Of a DNA stretch of 64,000 nucleotides, positions 35,265 to 47,430 are shown one piece after another. The DNA is taken from contig NC_066587.1 in the NCBI RefSeq assembly GCF_905475345.1, forward strand, positions 4,718,070-4,782,069, read 5' to 3'. A program made the position numbers and the translations under genes. Under the pieces are notes generated by a model. It saw only the letters and a program-made list of their open reading frames with translations. It made no database searches and was not told where the DNA came from. Source of the DNA: Vespula vulgaris. Taxonomy: Eukaryota > Arthropoda > Insecta > Hymenoptera > Vespidae. The first letter of the stretch is position 1; each line of letters starts with the position of its first letter.

Positions 35265-35358
35265 TTCTGCGGGAAAGAGAAAGGGAGAGAGGTAGAGAGA
35301 AAGAGAGAGAGAGAGAGAAAGAAAAAGAGAGAGAAAAAGAAAAGGGGAAAGAGATAGA
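35265..35358. repeat. GA/GAAA tract
   Basis: Interrupted purine tract ending in a short GC-rich GCGCGCGGGCGCGC. Confidence 0.85.
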
Positions 35359-35663
35359 GTGAATGCGCGCGGGCGCGCATATTTAGTCGAACAGCAATTT
35401 TAGTTTAAGCCGGGATCTAGGGATCACGCTCGCTGATCGACGGCGCAAACTATTCTCCGGATTTTGCGACGATCTCTTTGCTTTCTCCTCTTTCTCTTTC
35501 ATTCTCTTTCTCTCTCGGTTCGATGCCTTCTCAACGAAGGCGTTCGCGTCCGGCTATGTGATGCACCGGTTGCATGCGACTCGTTCTAGCGTGTGGCATC
35601 ATTTTAATATATACGGTTCGTTAGAACATTAGAGGCGACAGGAGCGCAATATTCTCGGCTCGC

Positions 35664-35700
35664 TATATACTAGTGACTTCCATCGGCACGCAGTGACTCT
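35664..35700 (+). promoter_or_regulatory. Possible TATA/Inr core promoter
   Basis: TATATA at 35664-35669 lies 28 bp upstream of the A in GCAGTG (35692), a fair initiator. The region 35520-35700 is moderately CpG-rich. There is no DPE and no associated reading frame. Confidence 0.12.
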
Positions 35701-36888
35701 CATCGTCAACTTATTCTACTTTATAGATTCCTCCGCCCGTCATTGATAATAAAATCTTTCGTATAATTTCCATTGTCTAAGATAACTATGTAAGTTCGTT
35801 AGGAACGAAGAAACGTGAGTTAAATATTCCTTCGTCGTCGTCGAGTCACACTGTATATTTTGCAGGAAAGATTATTTTTAACGAACGTCTCTACCTACGG
35901 TTCGTTCATTGTAGTTATACAGAAAAAGGGGGACACAGGGAGATCCGCTCTTTCACGAGATGAAAGTGGATAGTCATCCAATTGCGAGCAGACCAGAACG
36001 TATTCGTCCTCGCGCGTAGGCCGTGCGAAGGACGAACGATAACGTCCTGGCGACATCCGACGAAGATACATTTTTCGAATCTTGTTTGCTTTTAAGTCGT
36101 TTTAGATTCCATTAGAAACATGGTGATTCGATCTAAATCTTTTATCTTGATAGTTTATCGGTGTATCTACTACGTATGTACGATGTCTTTTGTTTTCTAC
36201 GAAATGCAGTCGCTTAATGCGTGACTTGCTTTCGTGGAAGAGTAATTATCGTACGAAACGAAGAAGAAGAAGGAGGTGGAGGAGGAGGATGAGAAGGATG
36301 AGAAGCGAGGGCGCAAAGAAAGGGAAGACGCATTAAGGGCGCTAAAATAGGAAGAGGTAAGAGATGGAAGGAAAATGTACTTAAATCATTCGTTGTCCTC
36401 TGGCGAGCCAGCACGCTGGAACATTACGGAAGAATGTACATTTTCATCGGCGAAAATTTGTGACTGGTACGGAGTCCAGTGGCCTCGACTAATTCGTAAG
36501 CATTCTCAGACGGCGTCGCCGAGGAATTAATATAGCCTCGAGTGTGTCCCGGTGGATCGAGGATTATAATTGCCTGAGAATAATGAGAATATCCCCTAGG
36601 AATTATATGCGAGTGCTGGGGTAAAGCTAACGTTTAAAGACGCACCGAATAAATTCTATCTTACGAGCAGATAAAATCAGACAAATCGCACGTATGTTTG
36701 TGAGTGAGTGAGTGTGTGTGTAAAGCTACGCGTATCGCGCGTGTTCGAATCAAAAGTGGTTTTTCTCGTTAGACAAAATATATAGAAATTTCTTTATCTT
36801 CCTTTAAAATCTGACGTTAAACAATTTCCAAATCTTTTTACTATTCCCTTTCTTCTTTTTCTATTCTCTTTCTTCTCTTTTTTTTTAG

Positions 36889-37043
36889 CCAAACCCTTCT
36901 CCCCTAAAAAGTTGAAACGAAACGTGGGTCGCTTCAGGGCACGATCTTATGCAATCGTCCTCGTTCAACGAACGAAGCCCCTTCCATTGGTGACAACGGA
37001 AGAAGGTGTTGTAGCCATCGGGCCTTGTAACGTTGGACGTTGA
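36889..37043 (+). other. Possible short terminal coding exon after strong acceptor
   Basis: About 50 nt of pyrimidine (36841-36886) ends in TTTTTTAG. After a split codon (CC|AAA) the frame is open for 50 codons to TGA at 37041, with a basic start (KPFSPKKLKRNVGRFRARSY) and a mixed hydrophobic tail (AIVLVQRTKPLPLV). No family is recognised. A second, ATG-less frame of 154 codons (37031-37492) begins as this one ends. Both lengths are within chance, and the acceptor may be just a T/C-rich tract. Confidence 0.15.
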
Positions 37044-37972
37044 GCGATGCTACCGAGACGAGCGATTGTGTTCGCAGATATTTTACTAAGTCGGGAATCG
37101 AGCTAAAATTAGGCCACTCAACGCCACACGAAGAGAAGATCGAGCCGCATTGGGATCCGACTCTCGCTCTCTTTTGGCTCGTTAATTCTTCTCAGTGCGA
37201 GAAACGCACAGGACAAGATTGCCTTACTCTCCTTCGTGGTATTCTATCGTATTCAAGTGGAGAGTCGGCTTCTTCGAGCCGATATCGACTCGATTCTGAG
37301 TCACTCTTAGCTTCCACAGAAGTGAATGAACTTCATTGCGTACCCCTATGCCATTCATTCTCGTATCCCGCCATTCTACATATATCTTTTTCTTCTTTTC
37401 TTTCTCCTCGACCGTTCTCTTTGTTCGAATCAACGACGAGGAGAAGAGAAAGAGAGAGCTTGGTACTCTTGTATGGGACTAACCGGTGTTAATGGTATAC
37501 CTTAAGCCTTGATCGACTGGACGTACTGGTAGTCACACAAGAGGATTAATCCTTCCATAAATTTGAACCCTTCAAACACGACTCTCTTCGTAAAAACATT
37601 TCTCAATTTCCCAAATTTCTCTTTTCCCAAATTTCCCTACGATTTAAAATAATACTGCTTAGCATACATCTAGATATTACATATTCTCGCAAATGTTGTA
37701 CATATATTCATAAGTAAACACAAACGTACAGATAAACGTAATATCGCTCGATTAGACTTGCCCTGAAAACAAAGTCCGACGATAAGCCTGTCTAAATGTA
37801 AACACAGTCAAGATATCAACATAGTCGAGGAAGTTAGTTTAATAATAATTAAGAAAATTCGTTTCAATCGTTTTGAGAACGTATCTGGCGTTTAGGAATA
37901 TACGCGTAATGAAGTTAATGGCGATGCCACGGTGGTCCAACCGATAGGAAGAGCTCCGATTATATCGATCTC

Positions 37973-38010
37973 GTCCGTTCGTTCGTTCGTTCGTTCGTTC
38001 GTTCATTCGT
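37973..38010. repeat. (TTCG)n tetranucleotide repeat
   Basis: About eight TTCG units, one mutated to TTCA. Confidence 0.9.
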
Positions 38011-38646
38011 CGAGAAAGAAAGAGACAAGGAGAAAGACGAGAGAGTCGGCAAAAGGGTGGGAAGTGTTACCACGATGCTACACACAACGAGGCGGACCAT
38101 TAACTATTAAGCGTGCAGATATGCATATGAGACGACCATGCGTGGGCTTGCTCCAATCGGCGCTCTTCGATGCTGTATATTGCCGAGATAATATCCCGAT
38201 CTGATTGGACGGTTATAAACGGGGTATCGCGGACGCGGCCTTAACGCCGTAACGCAGCGTGCAGTCGATAACTTTTCGAGGGTGTTCGAACAACGTACGA
38301 TATGCGGTAGGATTTCTCTCTTTCTCTCTTCCTCTTTCTCCTCGAACGGAATAGCAGGAAATCGAGCGTAGTTGCTTTTTCACAATGAGAAATTATTGAG
38401 GAAGGATGAGGAATCTTAATGGAAGAGAAGAGAGAGAGAGGTGAGTTTCGCAGGTTTAAAAGTTTATCAATGCGGAAGTTCTTTTGATCATTCGTAATTA
38501 TTTCGAATGGAGCAATGAGTTGTTCATTTATGAGAGATCCTTTTTTCTTTTCTCTTTTTTCTTTTTCTCCTCTTTTAAATGAAATCTCTAAGAATTAGAT
38601 GCTTGGTTTAAATGCCGAGATACGTTTATGAGCAATGAATAAGCAT

Positions 38647-38668
38647 GTAGGTAGGTAGGTAGGTAGGT
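38647..38668. repeat. (GTAG)n repeat
   Basis: Five GTAG units. Not the TTAGG insect telomere repeat. Confidence 0.9.
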
Positions 38669-39159
38669 TATGCTAAAAGAGACTTGCCGGTGGTGCCTGA
38701 TTTCAAACGAAAATCAAGACATCCCCTTTTTACGCGTTCAACGTTCTCGTAGCTCATCCGTAGGGCGCATCTGCTTTGTACCTGCACGATCGATTTTTGT
38801 AACGAGCACGTTTACGTGGCAGATGGGGTGGGATCTTCTAAAGAGGAAAGCAGCGGGAGGGAATGGAAAGATCGTTCGTTTCTTTCGTACCTAACCCTGC
38901 AGGTTTCTCGCGGCACATATTTCATTTACGTATGATAATAATATTCAAACGGAAAATATATGTGGGAGCGCGATGTAATTCGACGGTGGTCTCGTGCGCG
39001 AGTCCTCTCGTGATAGTTGTTACTACGAGAGAAAAGTGGAACACACTCGATCGAGCGAAATGTTCAAAGAAATTTATTCTCTTCGATCGAGGCGAACAAA
39101 AAATATTCTCGATTATTACATTCGTAATAGCGAGTTAGCTAAGGCGAATAGAGATCGTT

Positions 39160-39179
39160 CGTCGTCGTCGACGACGACG
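39160..39179. other. 20-bp perfect palindrome (TCG)n/(CGA)n
   Basis: CGTCGTCGTCGACGACGACG is its own reverse complement: a triplet repeat that switches strand at a TCGA centre. It is the longest perfect palindrome I found outside TA tracts. Confidence 0.5.
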
Positions 39180-39545
39180 TACGAAAGAGTTATTGGAATT
39201 TTAGATTCGTCGTTACGGTCGAATCGACTACGAAGGCCTCGAGGATCGATTACCGATCGATAGAATTCATTCACCGGGCTAAGAGAGATCAGCTTCGACT
39301 ACGGAACGGTTCGCGCGTTAAGGATAAATAAAATGCTTTAATCGATATTGCTCGAATCGGCTAACGAGGTGTTTGGTTGACTCGAAGTTGATAAAGTACA
39401 GAGTCCCGGACCATAGGAGAACGGTGGTGTAGTGGGCTTTATTACGAGCCAGAGTCACGATAATCATCGATACTCGTCCGTAAGTTGTCCGTAATAAAGT
39501 TTATCCGTACGGCTCTTGTGCAAGAATCATGACGACATTAAAATA

Positions 39546-39550
<5 letters not shown>

Positions 39551-39597
<47 letters not shown>
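39551..39597. repeat. (TA)23 microsatellite
   Basis: Forty-seven bp of clean TA alternation. Confidence 0.95.
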
Positions 39598-39600
<3 letters not shown>

Positions 39601-40617
39601 AAAACAATGTTGGTAAAGGCGTAACACGGCGGAGCATTTCTTGATGAAAATTAAATCGGCTTCTCTTTCTCTCGTACTCTCTTTCTCTCTCCCGTTCCTT
39701 CCTCCATATATTTACCGTCTCTCTCCTTTCTCCATCGAAGTCTACCTGTTCGCTTTAACCTCGTATCTTATCCAGTTATGCGCGAGCATTTCGAACACGC
39801 CTAGTCTTTATCTCTTCCACTCGTTTCTCTCTTCCTGTCCCTCTTTCCTTCTCGTTAGCGGCCGCGTCGTGCAATAAATTTGATTGGCATAGGTTATACC
39901 GAGCTGGTGCCACCGAGGCGGTTCGTTTAATTCTATCCAACGTGGATATTTAGGACTACTATGTTCCCATTAATCGAAGATCCAAGAAGTTGCGTGACCA
40001 TTACCCTCGCGAAACCCTTCGAACATGGACACTCTCCTTTCTGATTCCAAATTCAACTTCTTAGAGACTGTCCGGTAATTACACGAGTGCTCGTGCCGCG
40101 AAAGGAATGGTTAAAACATGCCCGGTTAATTTCGAAGTCGAGCACTAATGACCTCGGTGATTATCGCATCGAGAAAGACTTTAATCGTTTAACTTTCGTC
40201 AAACTTTTCTCTCTTTTCACCAACGAAATTCTCTTGATATTAATTATCTTTTGAGACGAATGTACTTGTCCAAACTAAATAGATACCTTTAACGTCGTAC
40301 TTGAATTTAAAAGAAATTTTCCATACATGAATTGGAATACGTTGATTGAAAATATACGAACTTTAAACGATTACAATATTTTTCGACCGTGCTACTGGTC
40401 CTTCTATTGTTCGCAAGTTTTACAACGGATAAAAAAGAAAAAATGCCGATTCGTTAGGTCGAAGGTCTCTTGAAGCTTTTACCTTGGCACGTGAACGTGA
40501 AATCTTCAGTGATTCTTGTTTCTCCCCTTCGAGATATCAACGAAGGGAATCCTCTTTCGGTTCAACCGATATTCCGGCTCTTATGAGTAGACAGCTTAGA
40601 GAATATAATAACGTCTG

Positions 40618-40647
40618 AAAGGAAGGAAGGAAGGAAGGAAGGAAGGC
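40618..40647. repeat. (GGAA)n repeat
   Basis: Seven GGAA units, also an ETS-type GGAA array. Confidence 0.9.
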
Positions 40648-40926
40648 ACGGGACAAGATTCTTTTATACGCAAAATTCGAAGGTGAACCGTTGGCGAACG
40701 CACCTTGAGGAACGTGCGACGTGATTCGATGCGTCGTCAGCTGTTCTATCTATCCCTCCTTTCCTCTCCTTTCCTACCTAGTCACACTACTGTCTATTTT
40801 ATATCTCTTCGTCTTGTTCAATCGGTTGAGCAAATCTCAGACTTTAGCACGCGTCCAACGAAAGCGAGAAACGATGATAAATGATTCAAGAAAAATAAAT
40901 CTCTTTGATAATAATTCATTTAACAG

Positions 40927-40966
40927 AGGGAGGGAGAGAGAAAAAGAGAAAGAGAGAGAGAGAGAA
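40927..40966. repeat. (GA)n tract
   Basis: GGGA edge, GAAA breaks, (GA)n end. Confidence 0.85.
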
Positions 40967-41108
40967 GTATTCTTAAGTGATTAGTTTTCATTTTACAATG
41001 AATTGACAAGTTTCAATTAATTCTGATTTTTCAATATGTGTAGTTTCTTCAAAGTCGATAATTTAAGAATTTCCGTACAAATATAAAAAATTATCAATAA
41101 CTATCATG

Positions 41109-41170
41109 AAAAGAGATAAAAAAAAAGTAAAATAAAAAAGGAAGAAAGGAAAGAAAGGAAGAAAAAAATA
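41109..41170. repeat. A-rich purine tract
   Basis: A-runs with G; a second similar tract lies at 41270-41335. Confidence 0.75.
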
Positions 41171-42557
41171 TATTTAACAATGTCTCTTTTATTCTAAGAA
41201 AGCAGGTAACGTGGAACGTACGTTGCGCAATAAGAGCAGTAACGTATCCTACCTGGAGCCCCTTTAGAAAGCGAGAAAAGAAAGAAAAATAAAGAAAAAA
41301 AGAAGAAAAAAGAAAAAACGATGGAAAAAGAAGGGAAGATTCGATGCAAGGGGGATGGCACGCGCCGACCTGTGAGAGAAGGAAGGAGGAGGTGGCAACG
41401 ATCGGCTGCAGCTGCGTTTCGATTTTGCTCTTGGCAGCGTGGTCACTTTCCTCTCTCCTTCTTTCTCACGCACCTTCCGTAGCTTTCTTTCTCTCTCTCT
41501 CTTTTTTTTCTCATTCTGATCTTGACCCGATCGTATCGAACGACGATCGGGCCGCTGTCATCCGAAAACGAATGACAGAACTTTCGGCTCCCCAGAGGCT
41601 CGTGTTACCCTCAAAAGGACGACAAGTTAACTTTTCTTTGCTGATCTTTATCTCGATATATCACACCTTCTTTACCTATATATCTTTCTCTCTTTCTAAG
41701 CAACGGATAATTTTTATTTCATTTGCAATTTAATTTGAAATTCGATTAAAACTTGTATATTATCATTTTGTTTCTCTGTCTGGTTAAAATAAAAATTTCT
41801 CTTTGACGATTAAACGTACAACGATGTACATACGTATAAAAAAAAAAAGGATATTAAATTCTCAATAGAAATAAAATAATTTTATTCTTACGGTTTTTGA
41901 TCTCTATATATGTAAGATATTTTTGTGTTAGTTAACTCACGTTTCGAAATGCCGTTGTAAAAGTTTTCAAAGTTCTCCTTCCTTCGATTGTCCACCGCCA
42001 GAAGACACATTTTGTTTACAGAGACACACCTGGTAAAAGTTTCTTTCATCGCGTTAGTACAAAACACGCAAACACATTTGGAAACACCCCCACGTAATGT
42101 TTAGACACGGGTAGTCTTAGTTTGATAAACGATCGTCAGAGTGAACTGGTCAAGCGTCGTACAATGTAATGCGTTTTGTCGTAGTTTGTCCTTTTATTGT
42201 ACTATGACTATAAAAGCAACGAGGGGTGCGTGCTTTTATATATCATGCTGTCTCATTTGGTTTGTTCAACGTACATACTTCGTGAAACGCGTATCGTATT
42301 ATACAGTTATATATTTTCGGGAATAATACTTATATACATACAATAATATTAATAAAAATAATTCGTATTTAATTACGTAAAAAAGTATCGCATATAAATA
42401 TCAACCAATAAAACAAAACTTGTTAATTCATTACTAGCAATGTCATTAAAACTGATAAAAATAAAAATGAAATACAGGGCCAATTGAATAAATAAACTTT
42501 TCAAATTTTACTATGTAATCTGTGCTATAAATAATTCTCAAAGCTATAAATCCTTTT

Positions 42558-42820
42558 GTTATATATTATTATAATAAATACATTCGTCACAATAAATAAC
42601 GTTTATTATTATGATGGCAACGTTCATTCGTAAATTCAGTAAACATTCTCCATATTGATTGATTACTGAGAATGAGAGATTAAATTCCCGTTTGTAATGT
42701 TATATATTAATTTACTAAGTGAATTCGTCACACGTTTTCTAATTTCAACGATCACTTGCAAATTCATTAAACATTCTCGTTGTTGATTGATTATCGAGAA
42801 CGAGGGATTATAAGTAAAGT
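42558..42820. repeat. Diverged tandem duplication, two units of ~120-140 bp sharing a hairpin
   Basis: Unit A (42558-42698) and unit B (42699-42820) share, in order, GTTATATATTA, ATTCGTCACA, CAACG-TCA, AAATTCA-TAAACATTCTC, TTGATTGATTA and GAGAA-GAG-GATTA. The offset is 141 bp at the start and 128 bp later, so B lacks about 13 bp. Over the 60-bp core the two agree at roughly four positions in five. In each copy CATTCTC and GAGAATG (GAGAACG in B) pair around a loop holding TTGATTGATTA, a PBC/Hox-type word. It is not a microsatellite. A possible weaker third copy (CAGATTCACTGAGCACATTC) lies near 42914. Confidence 0.55.
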
Positions 42821-43411
42821 AACTTTGGTATTATTGTAACACGTCGATGTCGGTAAAGTTCAAAAGGTTCGATCGAAGTAAAGCGATAGTACCAACTTGT
42901 TTGCAATATACCGCAGATTCACTGAGCACATTCCTCTCGTTGAGTTAACATTCACGTACGGTATCAATTTCCATACGTTAGTCTAAGTAAGATACGATGA
43001 TTGGGCTTCTTGTTTCTCTCGACGATTTGCCGCTAAGACCTATTCTTACAGGAAACTCGTCGTTCCTATGAAACTACGACGATCTACGTACCGTCCCTTA
43101 ACAAACGACTTTTAACGATTCCACGAAACTAAATGAAAGGAAAATGTTCTTTCCTTTTTGTGAATATAAATATAACGATTACAAAAATACGAATGTAATC
43201 TAAATTCCTTCGTTCTTTGCATTCTGAAAAGTAAAAAAATTATCGACCATTTTTAAGAACGATTGATTGTTGCCACGTATCATTTCCTTTAAAAGTATTA
43301 TCGAAAGAGTGAGATGATTTGTTTAATTAGTGAAAACGGTAGTATATATGAAACTAATCATCTTGATAATCCAGATAGTTGCTTGATATATTTACAAAGT
43401 TAAGATACATA

Positions 43412-43442
43412 TATTTTTTTTTGTTTTGTTTTTTTTTTTTTT
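43412..43442. repeat. T-run
   Basis: Thirty-one nt of T with two G interruptions. Confidence 0.85.
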
Positions 43443-43747
43443 AAGATAATTAAGATTATCGATACATTATTTTATCCGCACGATTTTATCTTATTCGATT
43501 GATCAGCGGAAATTAGTACTAAGAGAAAATCAAGAGACAGACTTATAGCTTCGATTACTTATAATTAATAGCTAACTTCCTACGAACAATTATCTCTCTG
43601 GATTTAGTAACCACCACCTGTGGTAAGATCTTGAAAATCAATATTGATTAGAATATATTTATCAATATATTTATCAAATGATTGAACTTAAATATTATCC
43701 TACTAATCACTTCTATAATTCATAATGGATTTAATGATGCCCATAGA

Positions 43748-43765
43748 TAAGTAAGTAAGTAAGTA
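43748..43765. repeat. (AAGT)n repeat
   Basis: Four AAGT units. Confidence 0.75.
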
Positions 43766-44436
43766 TTTATATTGGCAGATACTTGTAACAAATGACAAAT
43801 ACGTGAAACGAGGAAGTTTTGATCAGACATCAGTTTATAATTTATCAGGAGTACATATGTATATAACATATTTTTTCTAAACTTCTCTGTTATAATCTGA
43901 TAAAATTTTGTTAAGACACCGACGTGAATTTACATACAAAGTTTGTAGACGCAATAGTCACGTTGATAGTCGCTGAAACGTGGTACCGTTTCGATCGGAC
44001 AGCTAGAATCGACGTCGTTACGATTTGCGTATATACATGTCGTCGTGTTCGCGAGCGCGACTCGCATCGAGAACGGATAGGTCCTTCGAGGCCGCGCGAT
44101 ACTCGTTAATTAAAATAGCGAGCTGTTAGTCCCGTATTAACGCAAGTTTATTGCCGAGTGGAATTCATTGAAACTTACATACGGCGCGCAGTCAATGTAA
44201 TTACCGTTACCGTTTCTGCCAACGGTGATCGCGAACGATTCTCGTTAATGTCCTCTCTGGACTTATGGATGGTGGACGCGTGTTGTTCGATCGTCTATGT
44301 ACTTTTGTGATTTTTATATACGATACTATTACGTTTATCCTTCTTATGAAACAGATATACGTGACACAATCGAAGTTTCGTCGATTTTATATTTTTATTA
44401 TTACAACTTTGGGAAATTTAGTAAGTACGAAGGATA

Positions 44437-44802
44437 TTACAGTCGGAAGACTGTGGAATTTATCGTAACATTTATCTTATATCTCGTAATTGATCGTAAG
44501 GTATCACGGTATCGTCGATAATGTGAAATTTTGTTGAACACAGAAAGAGACCGTAACCGTAGTTGCATTAAAATGGAGAAGCAGCGAAAGCTCAAGGTCA
44601 GATTCCATCGAAAGTGCGAAAAATAAGAAGAAAGGGATGTTAAAACTTGACTAATTTGAAATTGAACTTGTTCGTCGAAGGATACACGTTGTCTCGGTCG
44701 CGTGACGTCCTTTTTAGTTAGTCGAAATGCATTCGTATTTAACGAGCAGCTGCTTTCATAACGCGCTGATTTACCGGCGTTAATTAAATATCCAGTTTGC
44801 AT
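44437..44802 (-). other. ATG ORF of 121 codons, status uncertain
   Basis: Minus-strand ORF with A at -3 of the ATG, free of simple repeats, rich in S, R, F and L. The same frame is open a further 42 codons upstream without an ATG. No signal peptide, domain or motif is recognised. Such a length is near the chance limit for a window this size. Confidence 0.1.
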
Positions 44803-45459
44803 GATCCCAATTCGACACGGTGTAAAGGTGGAATGAACGTTTCTTGCGGTGGCACATGCTCTTGCTTTTATATTTTCATCGTTCCAGATATAGTAATCCT
44901 GCGGGTAGTTGAACGTCGATCTACGCACCGGAGCAAGGCGTTTACACGGAACTTAATAGGCTACGCACATACATAAGCTACACGCACGCGTCTAACTATA
45001 ATAAACGTTTTCTCTCGAGCGCAGCACGCGCCGTAGATTCGTTTAGCCGCGGCTTCGTTTCCCGTTCGACATTTTTACGCCCGCCGATTGCTAAATGTTA
45101 CGAGAAATATCCGGAAAGTTTATCGATAATAATATTCCTAACCGTTGATCTTTTCAATCATCATTTATTTTTATTAACATCATCCAGATCATAATCATTT
45201 TCCACGATTTTAATTCCGTTATGAAACGATTCCTCCCTCTTTATATCCTGTAAGTATAACTGTTGCCGAGCGAGATCGATTTACCGGCGCACACACTCTC
45301 GATCGATAGCTATAGCGTTCGCGAACAATTTGACGGCAGGTGCTCTAAATTGAAAACCTCTCGTTGCACCTTCGCCAGATACCTCCATAGCCGTTTTAAG
45401 CGCATCGCTTTAGTTCCCATTAAGTCGACCACCTACACGAAGAGGATAGAGAAGAAAAA

Positions 45460-45476
45460 GAGCGAGCGAGCGAGCG

Positions 45477-45531
<55 letters not shown>
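45460..45531. repeat. (GCGA)5(GA)25 compound repeat
   Basis: GAGC/GCGA tetranucleotides (45460-45480) run without a break into a clean (GA)n (45481-45531), the longest pure GA array here. Confidence 0.95.
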
Positions 45532-45535
<4 letters not shown>

Positions 45536-45951
45536 AAAAAGAAAAAGAAGATTGTTCTCTCTCCCTTTTTCTTTCTCCTCTCCGTCATCTTTCGGACGCG
45601 TTCCGTAGATATTATCTGAATGAGTAAAATAACGTGAGGGTAGAGAGGCTCCCAACGAGCAACGTTCTCGAACGAGGATCGCGATCGAACGGCGTCGATG
45701 AGCGTTTAGGTGTGGGCACGACCGCGCGCGACTCATTATGGAGGAACTTTATTTTTTTGTCTTTCGCTCGGCGAACACGTTTTCCATAATTAATATCGGC
45801 CGGCGGCACGGTAACTGGATCGACAATAAAAATGGAAATCGAGAAGGAAAGAAAAAGATGCAGGGGACCCGGCGTGTTAAGGGGAGGAGAGTATAATATG
45901 TATAAGGAGGTCGGCCAGTTGAATGAAGGAAAAGATAGGTAGATAGACGGA

Positions 45952-45995
45952 GACAGAGAGATAGAGAGGAGAGAGAGAGAGAGAGAGAGAAAAGA
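45952..45995. repeat. (GA)n tract
   Basis: GACA/GATA edge then (GA)n. Confidence 0.85.
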
Positions 45996-46681
45996 TAGAA
46001 ACGGTCGCGAGGAGCGCCGCGGAAGAAAAAACTATAGATTTGTAACAATTAATCATCGTGCGGTTGCGTCGTGCTCGCGTATAAGTTGACAGCGAGCGGA
46101 CAGCGTGCGGTCGACAGTGTACGCAACGGGAAAACTAGAATTCTATCTATCTATCGAGTTTTCTGTACGTTAAATTAAAGTCTACCTTCTAAAATCTTTC
46201 TGAAGAAAGAAAAAAATACTGCGAAGATATTCGAACGTATTTATGTTTATCGTAATTATGTATATCGTCGTAAATGAGGAAGGTGACTTCTCTGTGCTCG
46301 TTTCTATTGTCTTCCCTCGTTCCCTTTTTGCTTCCCTTGTTTACGTTTCGTTTAATTCGTCATCAGTCTCGGCAAGGTCGTAGTAGAATCAACGTCGCTA
46401 GACGAGAGAGTAATTTTGTCTATCTTTCGTTTCATTCGAGCTAAAAATATTCTTTCTACGAATTAATTTGTAATTATATATATTTTCTCAAAGTCAAAAG
46501 AGTTAGTGTTAATTAGATGAAAAAGAAAAAATACAAGTGAAGAAAGAAGAAAAAGAACGGACAACGATTCGATGAATCCTTAGTATCGATTAAGTCGACG
46601 TAAACCGTCTTACTCATAAAAAGGTACTGTAACCTCTGACATAATTTTATTCCTTTGTGCGTATATGTATATATGTAAATA

Positions 46682-46717
46682 TGTGTGTGTGTGTGTGTGT
46701 GCGCGCGTATGTGTGTC
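46682..46717. repeat. (GT)n with CGCG insert
   Basis: TG x10, GCGCGCG, then ATGTGTGT. Alternating purine-pyrimidine throughout, so a Z-DNA candidate bordering a CpG-rich block. Confidence 0.9.
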
Positions 46718-46719
46718 GG

Positions 46720-47010
46720 CAGACGTCGAGATAGGAGTCTCGCTCCGGGTGGCGTTGCTCGATCGGTTAAAAGGAAAGTAGTGGCTACGCCGGCGCCGTT
46801 GGCCGCGCTTCTTACGTCTTCCTCTCTCGTAATCCACCTTCCATCCGGTACCTCCTGCCGCTTGTCTCGAGGCCTCTCTTTCTTTCGCTCGTGCGCTCGC
46901 GAGCTCAGGACGTTCCCTCGTAGATGCACCTGCTACTAAACGCGTGTATTAAGATCGCCGACGTCAGTTTCGTCCTGGCGCTGTCGCGATGACGAAGCCA
47001 TACAGCGAGA
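46720..47010 (+). promoter_or_regulatory. CpG-rich block with initiator and nearby ATG
   Basis: CpG-rich stretch containing GCCGGCGCCG, then GACGTCAGTTTCG with an insect-type initiator (A+1 at 46966) and an ATG at 46989 (G at -3). The frame from that ATG (MTKPYSETFLDNLFINEPRL...) is ordinary for about 30 residues and then dissolves into the CT tract at 47081. No TATA box or clean DPE. Confidence 0.2.
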
Positions 47011-47080
47011 CCTTCCTCGATAATTTATTTATTAATGAGCCGCGACTATGGACTACGTCCGAAGTATCCGTTACTCTGTC

Positions 47081-47135
47081 TCTCTCTTTCTCTCTATCTC
47101 TCTATCTCTCTCTGTCTATCTGTCCGTCTTCTCTA
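47081..47135. repeat. (CT)n/(TATC) tract
   Basis: CT and TATC/TGTC units. Confidence 0.85.
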
Positions 47136-47388
47136 CATCAAAGCAAACTCCCCTATTTTTTACTTCTTTATATTGTCCTTCGTCGTTCTCTTCCCGTCGT
47201 CGTCGTTGGGATTAATTAACCGGTGGAGGAGGTAAGATGCGGACGAGTCATGGACCGAATCAGAGAGTCATAATACCGTGTTTGTTCGGAGAACAAAGCC
47301 CCGTGATAATCGTTTCGTCGTCATCGCGCAAAAGTGCGCGAGGATCAATCAGGGTCGAGATCTATAATATAATTCCTGATTTTCTTCG

Positions 47389-47389
47389 T

Positions 47390-47428
<39 letters not shown>

Positions 47429-47430
47429 TT
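47389..47430. repeat. (TTTA)10 repeat
   Basis: Ten to eleven clean TTTA units; the complement gives minus-strand AATA/AATAAA words. Confidence 0.95.

Larger units (their letters stand above)
35700..39550. other. Non-genic stretch
   Basis: Mostly unique. Contains acceptor ACTGTATATTTTGCAG (35865), the 36889 candidate, an ATG-less 154-codon frame (37031-37492) and the 39160 palindrome. Moderately CpG-rich from 38050 to 39400. Confidence 0.6.
39598..45459. other. Non-genic stretch with AT-rich core
   Basis: 41,700-43,900 is the most AT-rich and CpG-poor part of the window and carries the 140-bp tandem duplication. 43,920-44,250 and 44,940-45,070 return to CpG-rich unique sequence. Dyads at 40082-40095 (CACGAG-TG-CTCGTG) and 40525-40547 (CCCTTCG/CGAAGGG). 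No gene recognised. Confidence 0.6.

Noticed and set aside
38641..38668. Possible telomere-like repeat
   Set aside because: The unit is GTAG, not the TTAGG of insect telomeres, and there are only five copies.
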